64,000 nucleotides of DNA from assembly GCA_916613615.1 (NCBI GenBank), contig OU744731.1, positions 53,395,289 to 53,459,288 on the forward strand, in the 5' to 3' direction. Numbering within the stretch: the first letter of the stretch is position 1; each line of letters starts with the position of its first letter. This stretch comes from Steromphala cineraria (lineage: Eukaryota; Mollusca; Gastropoda; Trochida; Trochidae). The notes beneath the pieces were generated by a model. The model did no database searches, was not told the DNA's origin, and saw nothing but the letters and a program-made list of their open reading frames with translations. Both the position numbers and the translations under genes were made by a program. Shown here piece by piece: positions 46,401-54,360 of this stretch.

Positions 46401-46658
46401 TACGGTCAGACCTAGTGTCAAGGATTTCATAACTCTGTAGAGTTATTATTTTGAATATTTTATTCCTCAGGACAACGCCGATTCTAAACAGACAGTATTT
46501 AAGGTTTTTGTTTTTAAAGGTTATATTTCATGTTTCAGATCGACTGGTTAAATGCTTACCATGCCAAATGTCGAGAAGTTGTGGGTGGAGAACTGAAGAA
46601 ACAAGGAAAGAATAAAGTCTATGACTGGCTAATGAGAGAAACCAAGCTTCTTGCATAA
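13494..46658 (+). CDS. XPNPEP1: Xaa-Pro aminopeptidase 1 (22 coding exons)
   Basis: Cytosolic aminopeptidase P removes the N-terminal residue when proline follows. Exons: 13494-13610, 14552-14615, 15397-15501, 20654-20694, 23248-23299, 23957-24100, 24359-24454, 25188-25269, 26541-26703, 27778-27822, 30232-30318, 33080-33130, 34171-34229, 34891-34968, 35756-35827, 36629-36689, 38933-39002, 43187-43291, 43960-44031, 44323-44399, 45335-45433, 46539-46658. They total 1,860 nt, one open frame of 619 aa (human 623). All introns read GT-AG. Creatinase-type N-terminal domains lead ([14 protein letters not shown]), then the M24 pita-bread domain from about 315. Metal ligands are D413 (LCDSGAQ), D424 (TTDITR), H487 (GTGHGVG), E522 (SDEPGYY) and E536 (VRIES); catalytic-site histidines are H393 and H496. 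The C-terminal M24 segment ([15 protein letters not shown]) is complete. It appears functional. A non-coding leader exon is likely. Confidence 0.95.
14251..14281 (-). repeat. Orphan tRNA 5' half
   Basis: The minus strand reads GGGGAAGTAGCTCAGTGG followed by TAGAGCATCTGCC, a textbook tRNA acceptor strand, A box and D arm. No anticodon arm, B box or 3' half follows. It is a tRNA or SINE-head fragment inside XPNPEP1 intron 1, not a working tRNA gene. Confidence 0.65.
14352..14420 (+). repeat. Duplicate of XPNPEP1 exon 2 acceptor (decoy)
   Basis: About 69 bp here (from AATGTTCATC to AGTATGTTGC) match 14497-14565, the true exon 2 acceptor with its upstream tract and the first exon bases. The copy keeps TCTCAATTTCTAG and then AGCAAGTATGTTGC, so it offers a plausible 3' splice site at 14406 but lacks the rest of the exon. 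The copies differ at several positions, so the duplication is not very recent. Confidence 0.8.
14421..14489 (+). pseudogene. COMMD3 5'-end fragment in XPNPEP1 intron 1
   Basis: Sixty-nine bases match 12611-12680, the COMMD3 5' UTR plus first codons, in the same strand orientation. Shared blocks include GATTCTCAAGAACA, TTGGAGCTAGTTCCATTTTT and ACTTTCAGATCAT, with a few substitutions and a 1-bp indel. It lies exactly between the two copies of the exon 2 acceptor. It cannot be expressed as COMMD3. Confidence 0.85.
14616..15396. other. XPNPEP1 intron 2
   Basis: From about 14620 to 14960 the sequence is CA-rich (repeated CTCACA, CACTC and TTCACAC words) and gives a spurious 60-codon frame. The remainder is AT-rich with no recognised feature. 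Confidence 0.5.
15742..20582 (+). mobile_element. Large Helentron/pearl-like element, family 1, copy A
   Basis: The left end reads TTTTTAGCTCACCTTTACAA. The right end holds TAAGGTGAGCT, a GTACC-CTC-GGTAC hairpin and then TTTTATT, so the subterminal inverted repeat is AGCTCACCTT. After the left end comes a (CCGT)n microsatellite, then about 14 tandem units near 155 bp, each with CACAGAAAGGTAGACGTTTC and AGATGGCCGCCAT, then a unique 2.4-kb tail. This order (conserved left flank, tetranucleotide microsatellite, tandem core, right hairpin) matches the pearl elements known from bivalves, now classed with Helentrons. The left end plus microsatellite occurs three times (15747, 16359 and 17450). No Rep/helicase frame is present. 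It fills XPNPEP1 intron 3. The open frames in the repeats are not genes. Confidence 0.75.
19800..19830. repeat. Poly(C) tract in a C/T-rich patch
   Basis: A run of about 18 C lies in a CCCTCCT/CTTCTATCCC-rich stretch (19,720-19,870), inside the family 1 tail in XPNPEP1 intron 3. Its length is likely to vary and to be hard to sequence. Confidence 0.8.
21428..21588. repeat. 161-bp perfect-looking hairpin
   Basis: The left arm starts GGTTAAGGTACGAAGACGAG and the right arm ends GAGTCTGAGTACCTTAACC. Arms are about 73 bp with few mismatches, and the loop is about 15 bp (GCGGCCGAAGGTCAA). The arms are GC-rich and include GCAGGGGGAGTCGGGTAGG. Confidence 0.85.
22115..22180 (+). repeat. tRNA-derived SINE head or tRNA pseudogene
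   Basis: It starts GGCTCCG, has an A-box-like TAGCCTAATGG at 22122-22132, and a perfect B box GGTTCGATCCC at 22166-22176. The 44-bp A-B spacing fits a pol III promoter. Acceptor and T stems do not pair fully, so a functional tRNA is unlikely. Confidence 0.6.
23422..23657. mobile_element. Foldback MITE with about 52-bp arms
   Basis: The left arm starts AGTCTAAGTAAACCTAGCCT and the right arm ends AGGCTAGGTTTACTAAGACT. The loop is about 130 bp. A partial copy with one arm lies at 36791-36905. It sits in XPNPEP1 intron 5. Confidence 0.75.
24467..24907. mobile_element. Long-TIR MITE at the exon 7 donor, 9-bp TSD
   Basis: The terminal inverted repeats start CATCCTGCTACATCAGCGTA and pair over about 60-85 bp with the right end. 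Perfect 9-bp direct repeats TGTCTTCTT lie at 24458-24466 and 24908-24916. A 9-bp target duplication with long TIRs is characteristic of Mutator-like (MULE) elements. The left duplication begins at intron 7 position +4, so the element starts 12 bp beyond the end of exon 7. Confidence 0.85.
25966..26395 (+). mobile_element. CCGTCCGT-type repeat with three diverged tandem units
   Basis: It begins CCCCCACCACGTCAGTGCGT followed by CCGTCCGTCC. It contains three units, each with TCAGAA, ATTTAAGATA and GATGGAGTT, at about 120-bp spacing. This resembles a third microsatellite-plus-tandem-core family. It ends about 145 bp before XPNPEP1 exon 9. Confidence 0.55.
28015..29875. mobile_element. 1.86-kb TIR element in XPNPEP1 intron 10
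   Basis: The ends are TTAAAGGGGCACAATGCGCT on the left and AGCGCATTGTGCCCCTTTAA on the right. The match extends inward (CGCGGGTTAA against TTGACCCGCG), giving about 29 bp. The first ten bases equal those of the TTAAAGGGGCAGTAG MITEs. Inside lie two units of about 69 bp (28970-29110) and a C run of about 18 (29331-29349). No transposase frame is seen. Confidence 0.75.
30372..30490. repeat. Inverted repeat, arms about 51 bp
   Basis: The left arm starts ATGGTAATGTGATAACATTT and the right arm ends AAATGTTATCACATTACCAT. The loop is about 16 bp. It begins about 54 bp after exon 11. The rest of intron 11 holds CRE cluster C, a tandem duplication and one MITE. Confidence 0.85.
30581..30609. promoter_or_regulatory. 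CRE cluster C
   Basis: Two perfect TGACGTCA sites lie at 30581-30588 and 30602-30609, 21 bp apart, each followed by TC. They lie in XPNPEP1 intron 11, about 90 bp past the inverted repeat. Confidence 0.45.
31825..32282. repeat. Tandem duplication (about 165-bp blocks, offset about 283 bp)
   Basis: Blocks at about 31840-31995 and 32120-32282 share TCTCTTATAAATAA, ATGCAACTAAAAT, GACAGATATCC and GATAGTTTACTTATGTTGTG. The copies are diverged and non-coding. It lies in XPNPEP1 intron 11. Confidence 0.7.
32659..33016. mobile_element. TTAAAGGGGCAGTAG-family MITE, copy 2
   Basis: It starts TTAGAGGGGCAGTAGGATG and ends ATGCTACTGCCCCTTTAA. It ends about 64 bp before XPNPEP1 exon 12. The 86-codon frame inside is element sequence. 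Confidence 0.75.
33777..34133. mobile_element. TTAAAGGGGCAGTAG-family MITE, copy 3
   Basis: It starts TTAAAGGAGCAGTAGCACG and ends CGTGCTACTGCCCCTTTAA, nearly perfect 19-bp TIRs. Its end is 37 bp before XPNPEP1 exon 13. Confidence 0.8.
34670..34815. mobile_element. TTAAAGGGGCAGTAG-family MITE, copy 4, truncated
   Basis: It has the left TIR (TTAAAGGGGCAGTAGCAC) and about 130 bp of body, then loses homology. There is no right TIR before exon 14. Confidence 0.65.
35500..35730 (-). mobile_element. Possible Penelope-like fragment
   Basis: It holds GGTCTGATGAAGGGGG near 35512 and CAACGTTTCGACACAG near 35683. The CTGATGAAG plus GTTTCGA pairing recalls terminal regions of Penelope-like retroelements. 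No reverse transcriptase is visible, and the call rests on short motifs only. It abuts XPNPEP1 exon 15. Confidence 0.25.
35880..36240. mobile_element. Foldback MITE with imperfect arms, copy 1
   Basis: Left-arm blocks AGTCTGATTACC and AAAATATTGTCTCTAG pair with right-arm TAGAGACAATATTTTTG and TTTTAATCAGACTGC. A related copy is at 46090-46495. It starts about 53 bp after XPNPEP1 exon 15. Confidence 0.6.
38432..38570. repeat. 139-bp near-perfect hairpin
   Basis: The left arm starts GTTACCATGTGTCCGCGAGT and the right arm ends ACTCGCGAACACATGGTAAC. Arms are about 62 bp with roughly three mismatches, and the loop is about 15 bp. It lies in XPNPEP1 intron 16. Most of that intron otherwise holds the partial foldback at 36791-36905 and unremarkable sequence. 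Confidence 0.9.
39101..42466 (+). mobile_element. Helentron/pearl-like element family 1, copy B
   Basis: It has the same left end (TTTTTAGCTCACCTTTACAA), CCGT microsatellite, tandem units near 155 bp (four here) and right hairpin (GTACC-CTG-GGTAC) as copy A. The tail is colinear with copy A (CTGCAGATGACACATCATT, GGCAACTAGCTGCAAAAACC) but lacks part of its middle and is split by a Helitron-like insertion at 40022-41320. A family 2 left-end fragment precedes it at about 39024. It lies in XPNPEP1 intron 17. Confidence 0.75.
40022..41320 (+). mobile_element. Nested Helitron-like element
   Basis: Comparison with copy A (18360-18372) shows 1.3 kb inserted into an ATTAATTAATTT site. The right end is a TTTGCGG-TATC-CCGCAAA hairpin, then CGCTAATCTAG and a flanking T. 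A short 3' hairpin about 11 nt before a terminal CTRR (here CTAG) at an A|T site is the established Helitron signature. The left end has a CAGCCCCGTC/GACGGGGCTG hairpin; the expected 5' TC is not evident. The body contains 2-3 long tandem units and many AGGTCA motifs. No RepHel frame is seen. Confidence 0.65.
42496..43208 (+). repeat. 205-bp tandem repeat of the exon 18 acceptor region
   Basis: AACCAGGTCACAATCT occurs at 42772, 42977 and 43181; the last is the true exon 18 acceptor, spaced 205 and 204 bp. Each earlier copy has the acceptor plus about 20 exon-like bases (GTCACAATCTTGACAC), then diverges into CTTGGAAGTGATT. The first partial unit starts at 42496. Only the last copy continues into the real exon. 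Confidence 0.9.
43653..43876. mobile_element. CATCTTCCTACGCAAA-family MITE, copy 1
   Basis: The ends are CATCTTCCTACGCAAAGCCT and AGGTTTTGCGTAGGAAGATG, with subterminal ACGCCAGTTTTGAACTGTC against a GACAGCTCGGAAACTGGG counterpart. A second copy lies at 50323-50580. It is in XPNPEP1 intron 18. Confidence 0.8.
44858..45244. repeat. 18-bp minisatellite, about 21 units
   Basis: The unit is CACTTACATCACTTTGGT with a CATA/CTTA variant. Because 18 is a multiple of 3, several frames on both strands stay open and give long repetitive ORFs that are not genes. It lies in XPNPEP1 intron 20, ending about 90 bp before exon 21. Confidence 0.95.
46090..46495. mobile_element. Foldback MITE with imperfect arms, copy 2
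   Basis: It is related to 35880-36240: CAATCTGATTAAAATTGG and GAGGAATAAAAG at the left, ATTTTATTCCTCAGGA and a TTCTAAACAGAC end at the right. It ends about 44 bp before XPNPEP1 exon 22. Confidence 0.55.
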
Positions 46659-47310
46659 ACATACCCAGATATCTCCAAGAACAATTATTTTTGTATTTCA
46701 TTAGCCAATAGCATAACTGCTCATAAATCAGCCTTAAGGAACAGTAGGTCAAGGACATCAAGGGGAGGTAACTATAAAATGTGAAATGTTAACTTAGAAA
46801 ATCCACTTATTCAACAACCAAATAACAATAAGACATCAAATTTTTAATTAAACTTGACCCTTTGTAACAAATGATTATTACGTCATTGTTTATTTGGAAA
46901 TAGAAATGGTTTCACACTGGAATAACCAATTAAAAGCATTACTGTTAATTTATTTTTATTTTTATGTATTTATCTAGGAAATGGACAAGGTAAGCCACAA
47001 GAGAACGTCTTGAAGGGAATTTGATTTATTAATGTCTTTATGGCATTGAATTTGTTTTTTACAAGAATTTTGTTTCTGCATAACATACCAAGTCACAGGT
47101 ACCAAGCCTTTTAAATCAAACACCAAGGAGAAAAGAGTTATCAGTATTTCATTGATTCAACATAATTGATGTTTCAAGTCTCATGATGCGTGTTCTAGAA
47201 TACATTGTGTCTTTTTTATTTGTAAGTTTTCTTTGAATGTGATTGTCTTTATAGGCAAAATAATTTTTCAACCTTGTATGTTGTGTGTGTAAGACCAAAG
47301 AAATAAAATT
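46659..47310 (+). terminator. XPNPEP1 3' UTR and candidate poly(A) signal
   Basis: AATAAA lies at 47302-47307, about 645 nt past the stop codon, after AT-rich sequence with no open frame. Other AATAAA words lie further on. Confidence 0.45.
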
Positions 47311-47483
47311 GAAGATATAAGTTACATATAAGACTTTGAAACATATTTTTGCAGAGAGCCTTTGTAAAAAATATATTTGTAGTTGTTAGCAAGATTACTT
47401 TTAGAACAAGATTTTTCATTACATACAGAAATAAATGATAAGTGTAGAAAGTAGATATTTTAAATCAAAGGAAATGCAGAGTT

Positions 47484-47830
47484 TTAAAGGGGCCGTAGCT
47501 TGTTTTAGGGGGAATATAAGGTGATGTCAGGAAAATTAAAATAAATTGTTCCAATTGAAAGACAATGTATTTAAACTAAATGAAGCAGTAATAGAGTAAA
47601 TAGATGATGTAAAGTTTATCCTTTATCTTACACAAAATGAAATAAAGGTGTTCACACTAAAATGGCCGCCAATGGACTTTATGTGAATCTTTATAATTTG
47701 TTCTGACTATGGATGATTGGTTTGTGTAATGAAATTTTTGACACTATTAAACTAATACATTTAGCATTATATGTACAATTATCAGTGAAAAAATATGAAA
47801 TTTTAGAAAAACGTGCTACTGCCCCTTTAA
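47484..47830. mobile_element. TTAAAGGGGCAGTAG-family MITE, copy 5
   Basis: It starts TTAAAGGGGCCGTAGCTTG and ends CGTGCTACTGCCCCTTTAA; its interior matches copy 3 closely (AATGGCCGCCAATGGA). It lies in intergenic DNA between the convergent XPNPEP1 and LRR genes. Confidence 0.8.
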
Positions 47831-50322
47831 ATTGTCTACTTGTGCTTATACAAATTTGACTCCCGAGTGCTATACCATATGTTATTTTTATTTCAGGTAA
47901 ATAATGAAATTATTAGGATTACCATCAAAGTAAAAATGGTCAAAGAGTTCATTTATGACCGATTATCTATAAATTGAACCTGGTTTTATAAACAGTGTTT
48001 TAGAAAGTTTTGATCAATATCAAAATTGCATATCCTATATATTTAGTAGTAATATTTTAACTATATTTAAACAAGTATTTTTATTTAAAAAAATTATCAA
48101 CTGACAATGTATGAAGATAAATCAATTCTTGATCTCTCATATTACTAGGACAAAGTGTAGTGGTATGTACTGATCACTGAATAAACAAGTAACTTTAATT
48201 ATTAGACGACTTACTATGTCAAAGTGATATATGTATCTTATGTGTGTATTGATTTCAGATGTTTTAACATCGAGGTGTTGTTGATTGAATGATATTATGT
48301 ATTAAAGATTATTTGCCATGAAGTCATGATTAAAGTTCCAAAATTGCATTGTTTTTTTTTTCCTTTTAAGTGTCGTGAGTATATATGATTGCTTCATTTC
48401 TTCATGTTCTACTCCACTAATGCTTCAATGATTAAATGAATGTGCTAAAAAGGAGCATTAAGAACGATCACCATTGCTCAGTGAACGGGGGCCAAAGAGT
48501 TCCCACTTCAGAGAGCAAATAGAGGTCAGACAGTGTTTTACCCCTAAAAGAAAAATTATAGGAGGTATTAGAATAAGTCTTTTTTTCAGAATAAGCTAAT
48601 ATACTTGGCTGTCAGCATGTAAGAGTCATATATTTCTATGCCAATTGCGGAAGGTCAGGTGACCCACTCAAGGGAAGCTGTTCGGTCGCTTCCCGGTCCA
48701 AAATCCCAAGAATTTCCACGTGTGAATTTCATAGGGCATATATTCAAATAGCTGTAGCTAAAAAGTAGTAAGGTCAATGTATAGTATTTCATTGATTATT
48801 TTATCAGGATTATGCATATCTTACTGCTGCTAGTGGTTAATAGTGATCTGATTCAATTGTAAAGGAGTGACAAGTCAATGACAGATGGCAATTTAACATT
48901 GGAGTCTATGGGGAAAAAGACTGTATAACGAGACCTTATGATCTGTTTACATATTTGAGTTATTTTCACAACACAACTTCACACATTGTGAACAAATTTT
49001 CATCAATGAAGTTTATTTTTGGTTGTGTTTTTTGCAATTTAGATGGAATCTGGGTTTGTACTGATTCGCATCACGTTGTTCCTGTATTGCAATATAACGA
49101 TATATCGTTAATACCGCGCAACCTTAACTTAGACAATGCCTTTGTTTCATTGTACATTAGGCCCAAAAAAATCTTTTTGGTCTTTACACACAGACTAAAG
49201 GGATGTGATGACGCAGATTCCAAATTTTAAAAATAATTAAACATGAAAAAAATCTGGAAAAAAACACTCGATGCCTGGCTTTGAAACTAATAAGGCCGGA
49301 AACCAGAAACAAATTCCTTTATTTCTAGGCCATACTTACTTTAAAAAAACAAAACAGTTTGATTACTTTTACTTTTTATTAAGGCAACAAAAAATGTAAG
49401 ACAACATGAACAAGTGAATGCTGATTCCTAACAAAGTTAATGCTGATATTAACAAAAGTTTTCATAAAAGACAAAATTTGAGTAACTATGTTAACAAGCA
49501 ACAATATTTGGCATTTTTAAAAAAATAATCATTTTCAAGCTTGAAATGTACAAAAAAGATTTTTATAAAATAATCTATAATAAATATATTTTCAAACAAC
49601 ATAAATAATACTGTAGTTCTTGAGCAACTTAAAATCAAGGCATGTTTTGACAAGTTTAAAACTATATCCTTGATTTTCACACAAAAAATAATCATGAGAG
49701 AAGTGGGGTTTTGCTTGAAGCTGATAATACAGCACAAAATAAGGAACCAATGATATAAAGAATTGTTACAATTATCTTAAAACATGGCAGCTTGAAAGTG
49801 TAGTTTATCGTTTTAATGGCAATATGAATTGCCAAGCTCAAAAACTCAAGAAGGGAGAAAAAAGTTACATGAGCTCAACCCTATCACTAATTTGAGCCTC
49901 ACTGTTTTTTCTTAGCTAGCAGGTATAAGTGGAGATTTTGGCTTAACGGAAAAAAAAAAGTATTTTCTCATTAATTTTAACACAAAAACTGCTTCGCTTA
50001 GCCCAGCAGTTTTTTCTCTCTTTATCATAAATAGGTCTACAAGTAAGTACTCAAAAACATATCTTGGATAATATTTTGACTCTGAAAACATGAACAGAAG
50101 TTCAGAAACTAATGCAATCAATAATGAATCAATCTATGTACACTGAGCAACATTAAATGATGTTTCAATTATCCAAAAGGCATATCAGCATTTTTCAACT
50201 GATCTTCTGCAACTCTCAATATGATAACAATCATTCAAACCTGTCTTGAAAACCGTTACCTGGCAATAAAGTACTCTTGTGGAGATGGCATTCATAACGG
50301 TAACAAATACCATAGTACATGC
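47831..50322. other. Intergenic DNA, no gene recognised
   Basis: AT-rich sequence between two convergent genes. Open frames of 60-91 codons occur on both strands, but none has a recognisable domain, a splice-supported extension or biased codon use that I can detect. Confidence 0.5.
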
Positions 50323-50580
50323 CATCTTCTTATGCAAAACCTAAAACACCAGTTTCCGAACTGTCAGTTTTATGCCTTGTTGCAGACCCTTGAGTTTTCT
50401 GTGCTTGCTCTCTAGCTTACTATGAGAGAAAGCAATTGTCCAATCAGAAAGTAACTGGATGTTGCTAACAATCGCCTGTAGGGGCGCAGATATCAGCACA
50501 GAAAACTCAACGGTCAACACCAAGGCATAAAACTAACAGTTGTGGAAACTGGCATTTTAGCCTTGCCGTAGGTAGATGGA
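50323..50580. mobile_element. CATCTTCCTACGCAAA-family MITE, copy 2
   Basis: It starts CATCTTCTTATGCAAAACCT and ends AGCCTTGCCGTAGGTAGATG. Its interior shares TGTCAGTTTTATGCCTTG and GACCCTTGAGTTTTCTG with copy 1, but the central CTTACTATGAGAGAAAGCAA block is inverted relative to copy 1. Downstream, 50945-51260 has repeated ACCGGGCTA motifs, a possible decayed element. Confidence 0.75.
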
Positions 50581-51294
50581 ATACCCTAGTACTTAGATTT
50601 CAAAAGTTAAAGTTATGACTCAGTTTTGCAAGGCAAACATCTATGCAGTAACGGAAAATAGTTAATCTTTTACAGTTTCTCCTCTGATGTTTACAACAAT
50701 TTTCAGTTCCGGTGCATGTACTCTTGCCCTCGATACTGAATCACAAAGTGCCTTCCCCCCTCCTTTTGTCTCAGACATGGCTAACCATATCACTTCCAAA
50801 CAGTCATGATGTGAAGCACATCAAAATTCACAACTTTAAATGCTATGAAAATAACTCATGCTAACGTTTTTTTCCCAACAGCAGATAAAAAGACAAGACG
50901 CCCAATAAATGCACTTGTCAAAAGCAGTGTATGAAATAATTTATCAAGATCACTAGCGAACCGGGCTAGAAAGATTTCAAAGTAACTAGCCCAAAAGAAA
51001 AATGATTAGCCCAATTAAGTAAAAACTTTACAAATGTTTTCTGACATTCATTGTTTAAAAATCAAACACATATCTGCTCAAGATATCTTGGGGTGATCAG
51101 AAACTGACACTAAATAGTAACTGAATTGATTACAAAATTGAATGAAAAAAAGTCAAAATATTTTTGATATACCAATACACACTAGCCAACCGGGCTATCT
51201 TTACTATTTTTCTACTAGCCCAGGCAAATTTCAACTAGCATCGAGCTACCGGGCTAGTGGTCATTTCGGACAGTGGTCATAAGTATTGTCTGCA

Positions 51295-51569
51295 TTTATT
51301 AAAATCTTATTAACGAATTTGCAAAGTGACTGTTAAAGTGATTTACAAGCCAGCTGAGCTGCAAATAAGCCAACGACTGCTTAACTGAAAACTTGCTTAA
51401 ACGTGATAATTCTTGCAAATTAAAGTTAGAAATTCATCTAATAGATGAACTATTTGCAAAGTGTGCATGGATATTTACTCTGCAAACCTGAGTTTATTAA
51501 CCTCAATCTTTAAGATGTTAGTACTTGGCTGTGGTATTAATTACACCATGTGAAAATGACTTTTACAAT
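51295..51569 (-). terminator. LRR gene 3' UTR and candidate poly(A) signal
   Basis: On the minus strand AATAAA lies at 51295-51300, about 270 nt beyond the stop codon at 51570. Confidence 0.45.
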
Positions 51570-53400
51570 TCACAGTTCGTTGTTATTGAAGTGTTCTTCG
51601 TTGACTTGAGTTCTCCAGCCTGACAAGACCTCGCAACGTTCTTCTGTTCCACTCCCATCATCCTCTTCACTTCCTGTTTCGGCTAAAGCTTTACGTAGCT
51701 GTGAGTGGGGTGAAAGGTCATCATCGTCCTCATTTGCATCAAAAGCATCACCTTTTGAAGATCTTTGACTTGTACCTCCAATTAGGATGTACTCTAAACC
51801 CTGAAACACACAAGCATCTTCATATACTCAAAAGATAAATCTGATACTAAAGAACATAATATATATGTAAAACTTTGTTATTCCTAGAGGGGGTCCTGAG
51901 AAATTTGCCCATCCTTAGTTTTGGCTTAGTGTCCCTTAGAATAAAAGAAATACTTTTACAATTCCAACTTTTCCCAAGCGGTCCCATTTGCTGGGGAAGG
52001 GACAAAGTACAATCATGACTGATCATCTAGGATGCAATTAATGATGATTGATTCTCAACTTTAAAGAACTTTTTGTTATTTAGATATCATCTTCATTTAT
52101 ACACCGCCGCTAATCGCTGCAATATTGCCCAAGCGGCGCTAAACAATAACTCACTCACTCACTCATTTATACAGAAAACAAACATCAAATTAGTTGCAGA
52201 GAAAAAAATGCTTTCAATGTTGAAAGATAACTTATATGTTACTAATTTCAACCAAGGATGCAAAAAGAAATGTTTTAATTGTTGACACTCTAGTTGTTAA
52301 TAAAAATTCTTAAATATCAATAGATTTTTGGTTCAAATGAATAACCTGATGTTCGAAAATTATTTCCAATCATATTTCATAAATCTTAAATTTCTTTTAC
52401 AAATCTTTGAATAATAAAAGATTGTTGGGTCATTTCAATCTTAATTTTTACAGAGAGGATTTTATTTGATCAAATTTATTTTTTTGGTCATCAATAGCAA
52501 ATTTTTCAAGAAAGATCAGAGTATTGCAATGAACAAAAAAAAAATTGCTGCAATATTCAAACTTACATATACATGAACTGATATATATAAAGAATTTGTT
52601 AAAAATTATTAATTAATGTTGATGTTATTAAACAAAATGACGCTACTTGCCTTCCAGTGACTTGGCTTTACGTTCAACTCATTGTTCCTCAAGTCTAGCT
52701 TTGTTAGACCAGATAGGGCTAGAATTGTGTCGTCTGATACAGTTCTGATATTGTTTCCTTTCACATGGAGACTAGCAAGATGAGGAAGCTTGAGTACACA
52801 GTCTGGGATAGATTCAAACTTGTTGTTATTCAAATCTAAATGACTGAGAGTTTTGATTTCATCTATCGCTGGAAGTTCATGAAGATAGTTATCACCAAGA
52901 CATAACCACACAAGCTTTGTCAACTTTATGATTTCATTTGGAAGTTTTGATAGGTTGTTCCCACGTAAACTGAGTTTTTCCAAGTTCGTTAATTTTCCAA
53001 TTTCTGGCGGCAAGTTCATTATTTGGCACTCTACAGCCCACAGCTGTGTTAATGAATGAAGTTGTCCAATTTCCGAAGGTAAAGCTCCCAGAGGATTAAA
53101 ACAAACACTAAGATATTCCAAATTTGCGAGTTTTCCAATTCCCATCGGTAGCATAGTGAGTCGATTGTTGTCGAGAACTAATTCTTCCAGTCTCAGAAGT
53201 GACGATAGTTCTGATGGAGGCATCAACAGTTGATTGTCGTTTAGTGACAATTTCCGCACATTTAGAAGTTTTTCGATGCTGCTTGTGACGACAGTCAGTC
53301 CTCGATGACTTAGATTCACAATCTTGTCACTTCTTTTTGCAGCTGTTTCTATCAACTTCTCTATTTCTATTAGATCCATCTTGAATTTCCGACATTTCAC
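51570..53400 (-). CDS. Leucine-rich-repeat protein with acidic C-terminus
   Basis: Two coding exons: 53400-52651 (250 codons) and 51800-51570 (76 codons plus stop), joined in phase 0 to give 326 aa. The intron has a GC donor (AAG|GCAAGT) and a TGTGTTTCAG acceptor. Residues about 25-245 form roughly nine LRRs of the LxxLxLxxNxLxxLP type (for example NLEKLSLRGNNLSKLP), the short 23-residue class found in SHOC2 and Ras-suppressor-like proteins. The tail has acidic clusters at about 271-278 and 294-304. There is no signal peptide or membrane segment, so it is probably intracellular. I cannot assign an orthologue. A second ATG at codon 8 could be used. An acceptor at 53443-53446 (ATTTTGCAG) implies an upstream leader exon. 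The function is probably protein binding. Confidence 0.82.
52096..52165 (+). repeat. SINE 3'-tail fragment in the LRR gene intron
   Basis: It contains GCTGCAATATTGCCCAAGCG, GGCGCTAAACAATAA and a CTCA tandem (ACTCACTCACTCACTC). This resembles the conserved 3' tail of common molluscan SINEs. No tRNA head is visible. Confidence 0.5.
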
Positions 53401-53442
53401 GTCATCAGTATTTCCTTATTTTGAACACTTATAATGAAAAAC

Positions 53443-54290
53443 CTGCAAAATATAGATTTACAAATAAACATTGCATGTATCAAAATGTATCTAAAATGCA
53501 ACGAACATAAACAAGTTTGAAACTTATGAGATTTCAACCGAGTTTGCCCGATTTTAATATTTTAAATGAAAAAAGTAATAGTCTAAATTATCTAGACTTG
53601 TAGTGTGAGTATGATTTGCGTTTTTCACCAAAAAGAAACACGTAGAAGTGAACGGCAACCCCTGTAAACTTGCCTCTTTTCTATTTTTTCTCTCGTCTGT
53701 CGCTTAGCTCAAGAGCGTCATTAGCAGCGGAAGTTGACAAACATCACTAAGAGTTACCCGCCCTTGATCATTCATTCGGAAAGTCTGTTGTGGATCTTTG
53801 CTGAAGAATTTAATCCTTTTCTCTAAATATGCACGCAAATATTAAAATGATTTAAAATTTTGGGCCATAATATCAATTCAACAATATCAATTCAATTATA
53901 AAAAGTAGACAAGTTTCCATACTCTAAATAACAAAAATCAATCAATTAATTACCAACAATTGATTTTGATTAATCAATTAGATTTAATAATACAACTTAA
54001 CAATTTGTATACACCTTTTGAAAAACAAATCCACGAGATAATTGAAAAAAATTAGTAAATAATCTTAATGATCACAACATATCACTTAAAATAATTAATA
54101 AATATAAAACATGTAACATTTAAAAAAAATAATAATCCTTAAAATATTTTCTAATTTTTTAAATTTTTAGATTGATTTCTAATCATATCTATGATAAAAT
54201 AAGTCCCCTACAGTCTTCACAGATTATGCAAATATTGATACAAAAGTGCAAATCAAAACCGAAAATAGGATCGTAAATTCAAGTTGTGCG
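53443..54290. promoter_or_regulatory. Head-to-head interval between the LRR gene and the acidic-exon gene
   Basis: The LRR gene runs left and the next gene runs right. Near 53728-53735 the minus strand reads ACTTCCGC (ETS-like) in the least AT-rich part of the interval (53,640-53,770), a likely LRR promoter. The centre (53,830-54,200) is extremely AT-rich and featureless. Confidence 0.4.
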
Positions 54291-54360
54291 CCATGGAAGA
54301 AAGAAGCCATGTTGTGAAGGAATAGAAATCCTTTGGATTAGCAGTTTGAGTTCATTTTAT
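54290..54360 (+). other. Probable first non-coding exon of the acidic-exon gene
   Basis: GCGCCATGGAAG starts a stretch ending TTCATTTTAT|GTAAGT, a consensus donor at 54361. The short frame from that ATG stops after ten codons. The 5' limit is uncertain. Confidence 0.4.

Noticed and set aside
48955..49230. 91-codon intergenic ORF
   Set aside because: There is no recognisable motif and no flanking exon signals, and it lies in unconserved AT-rich DNA.
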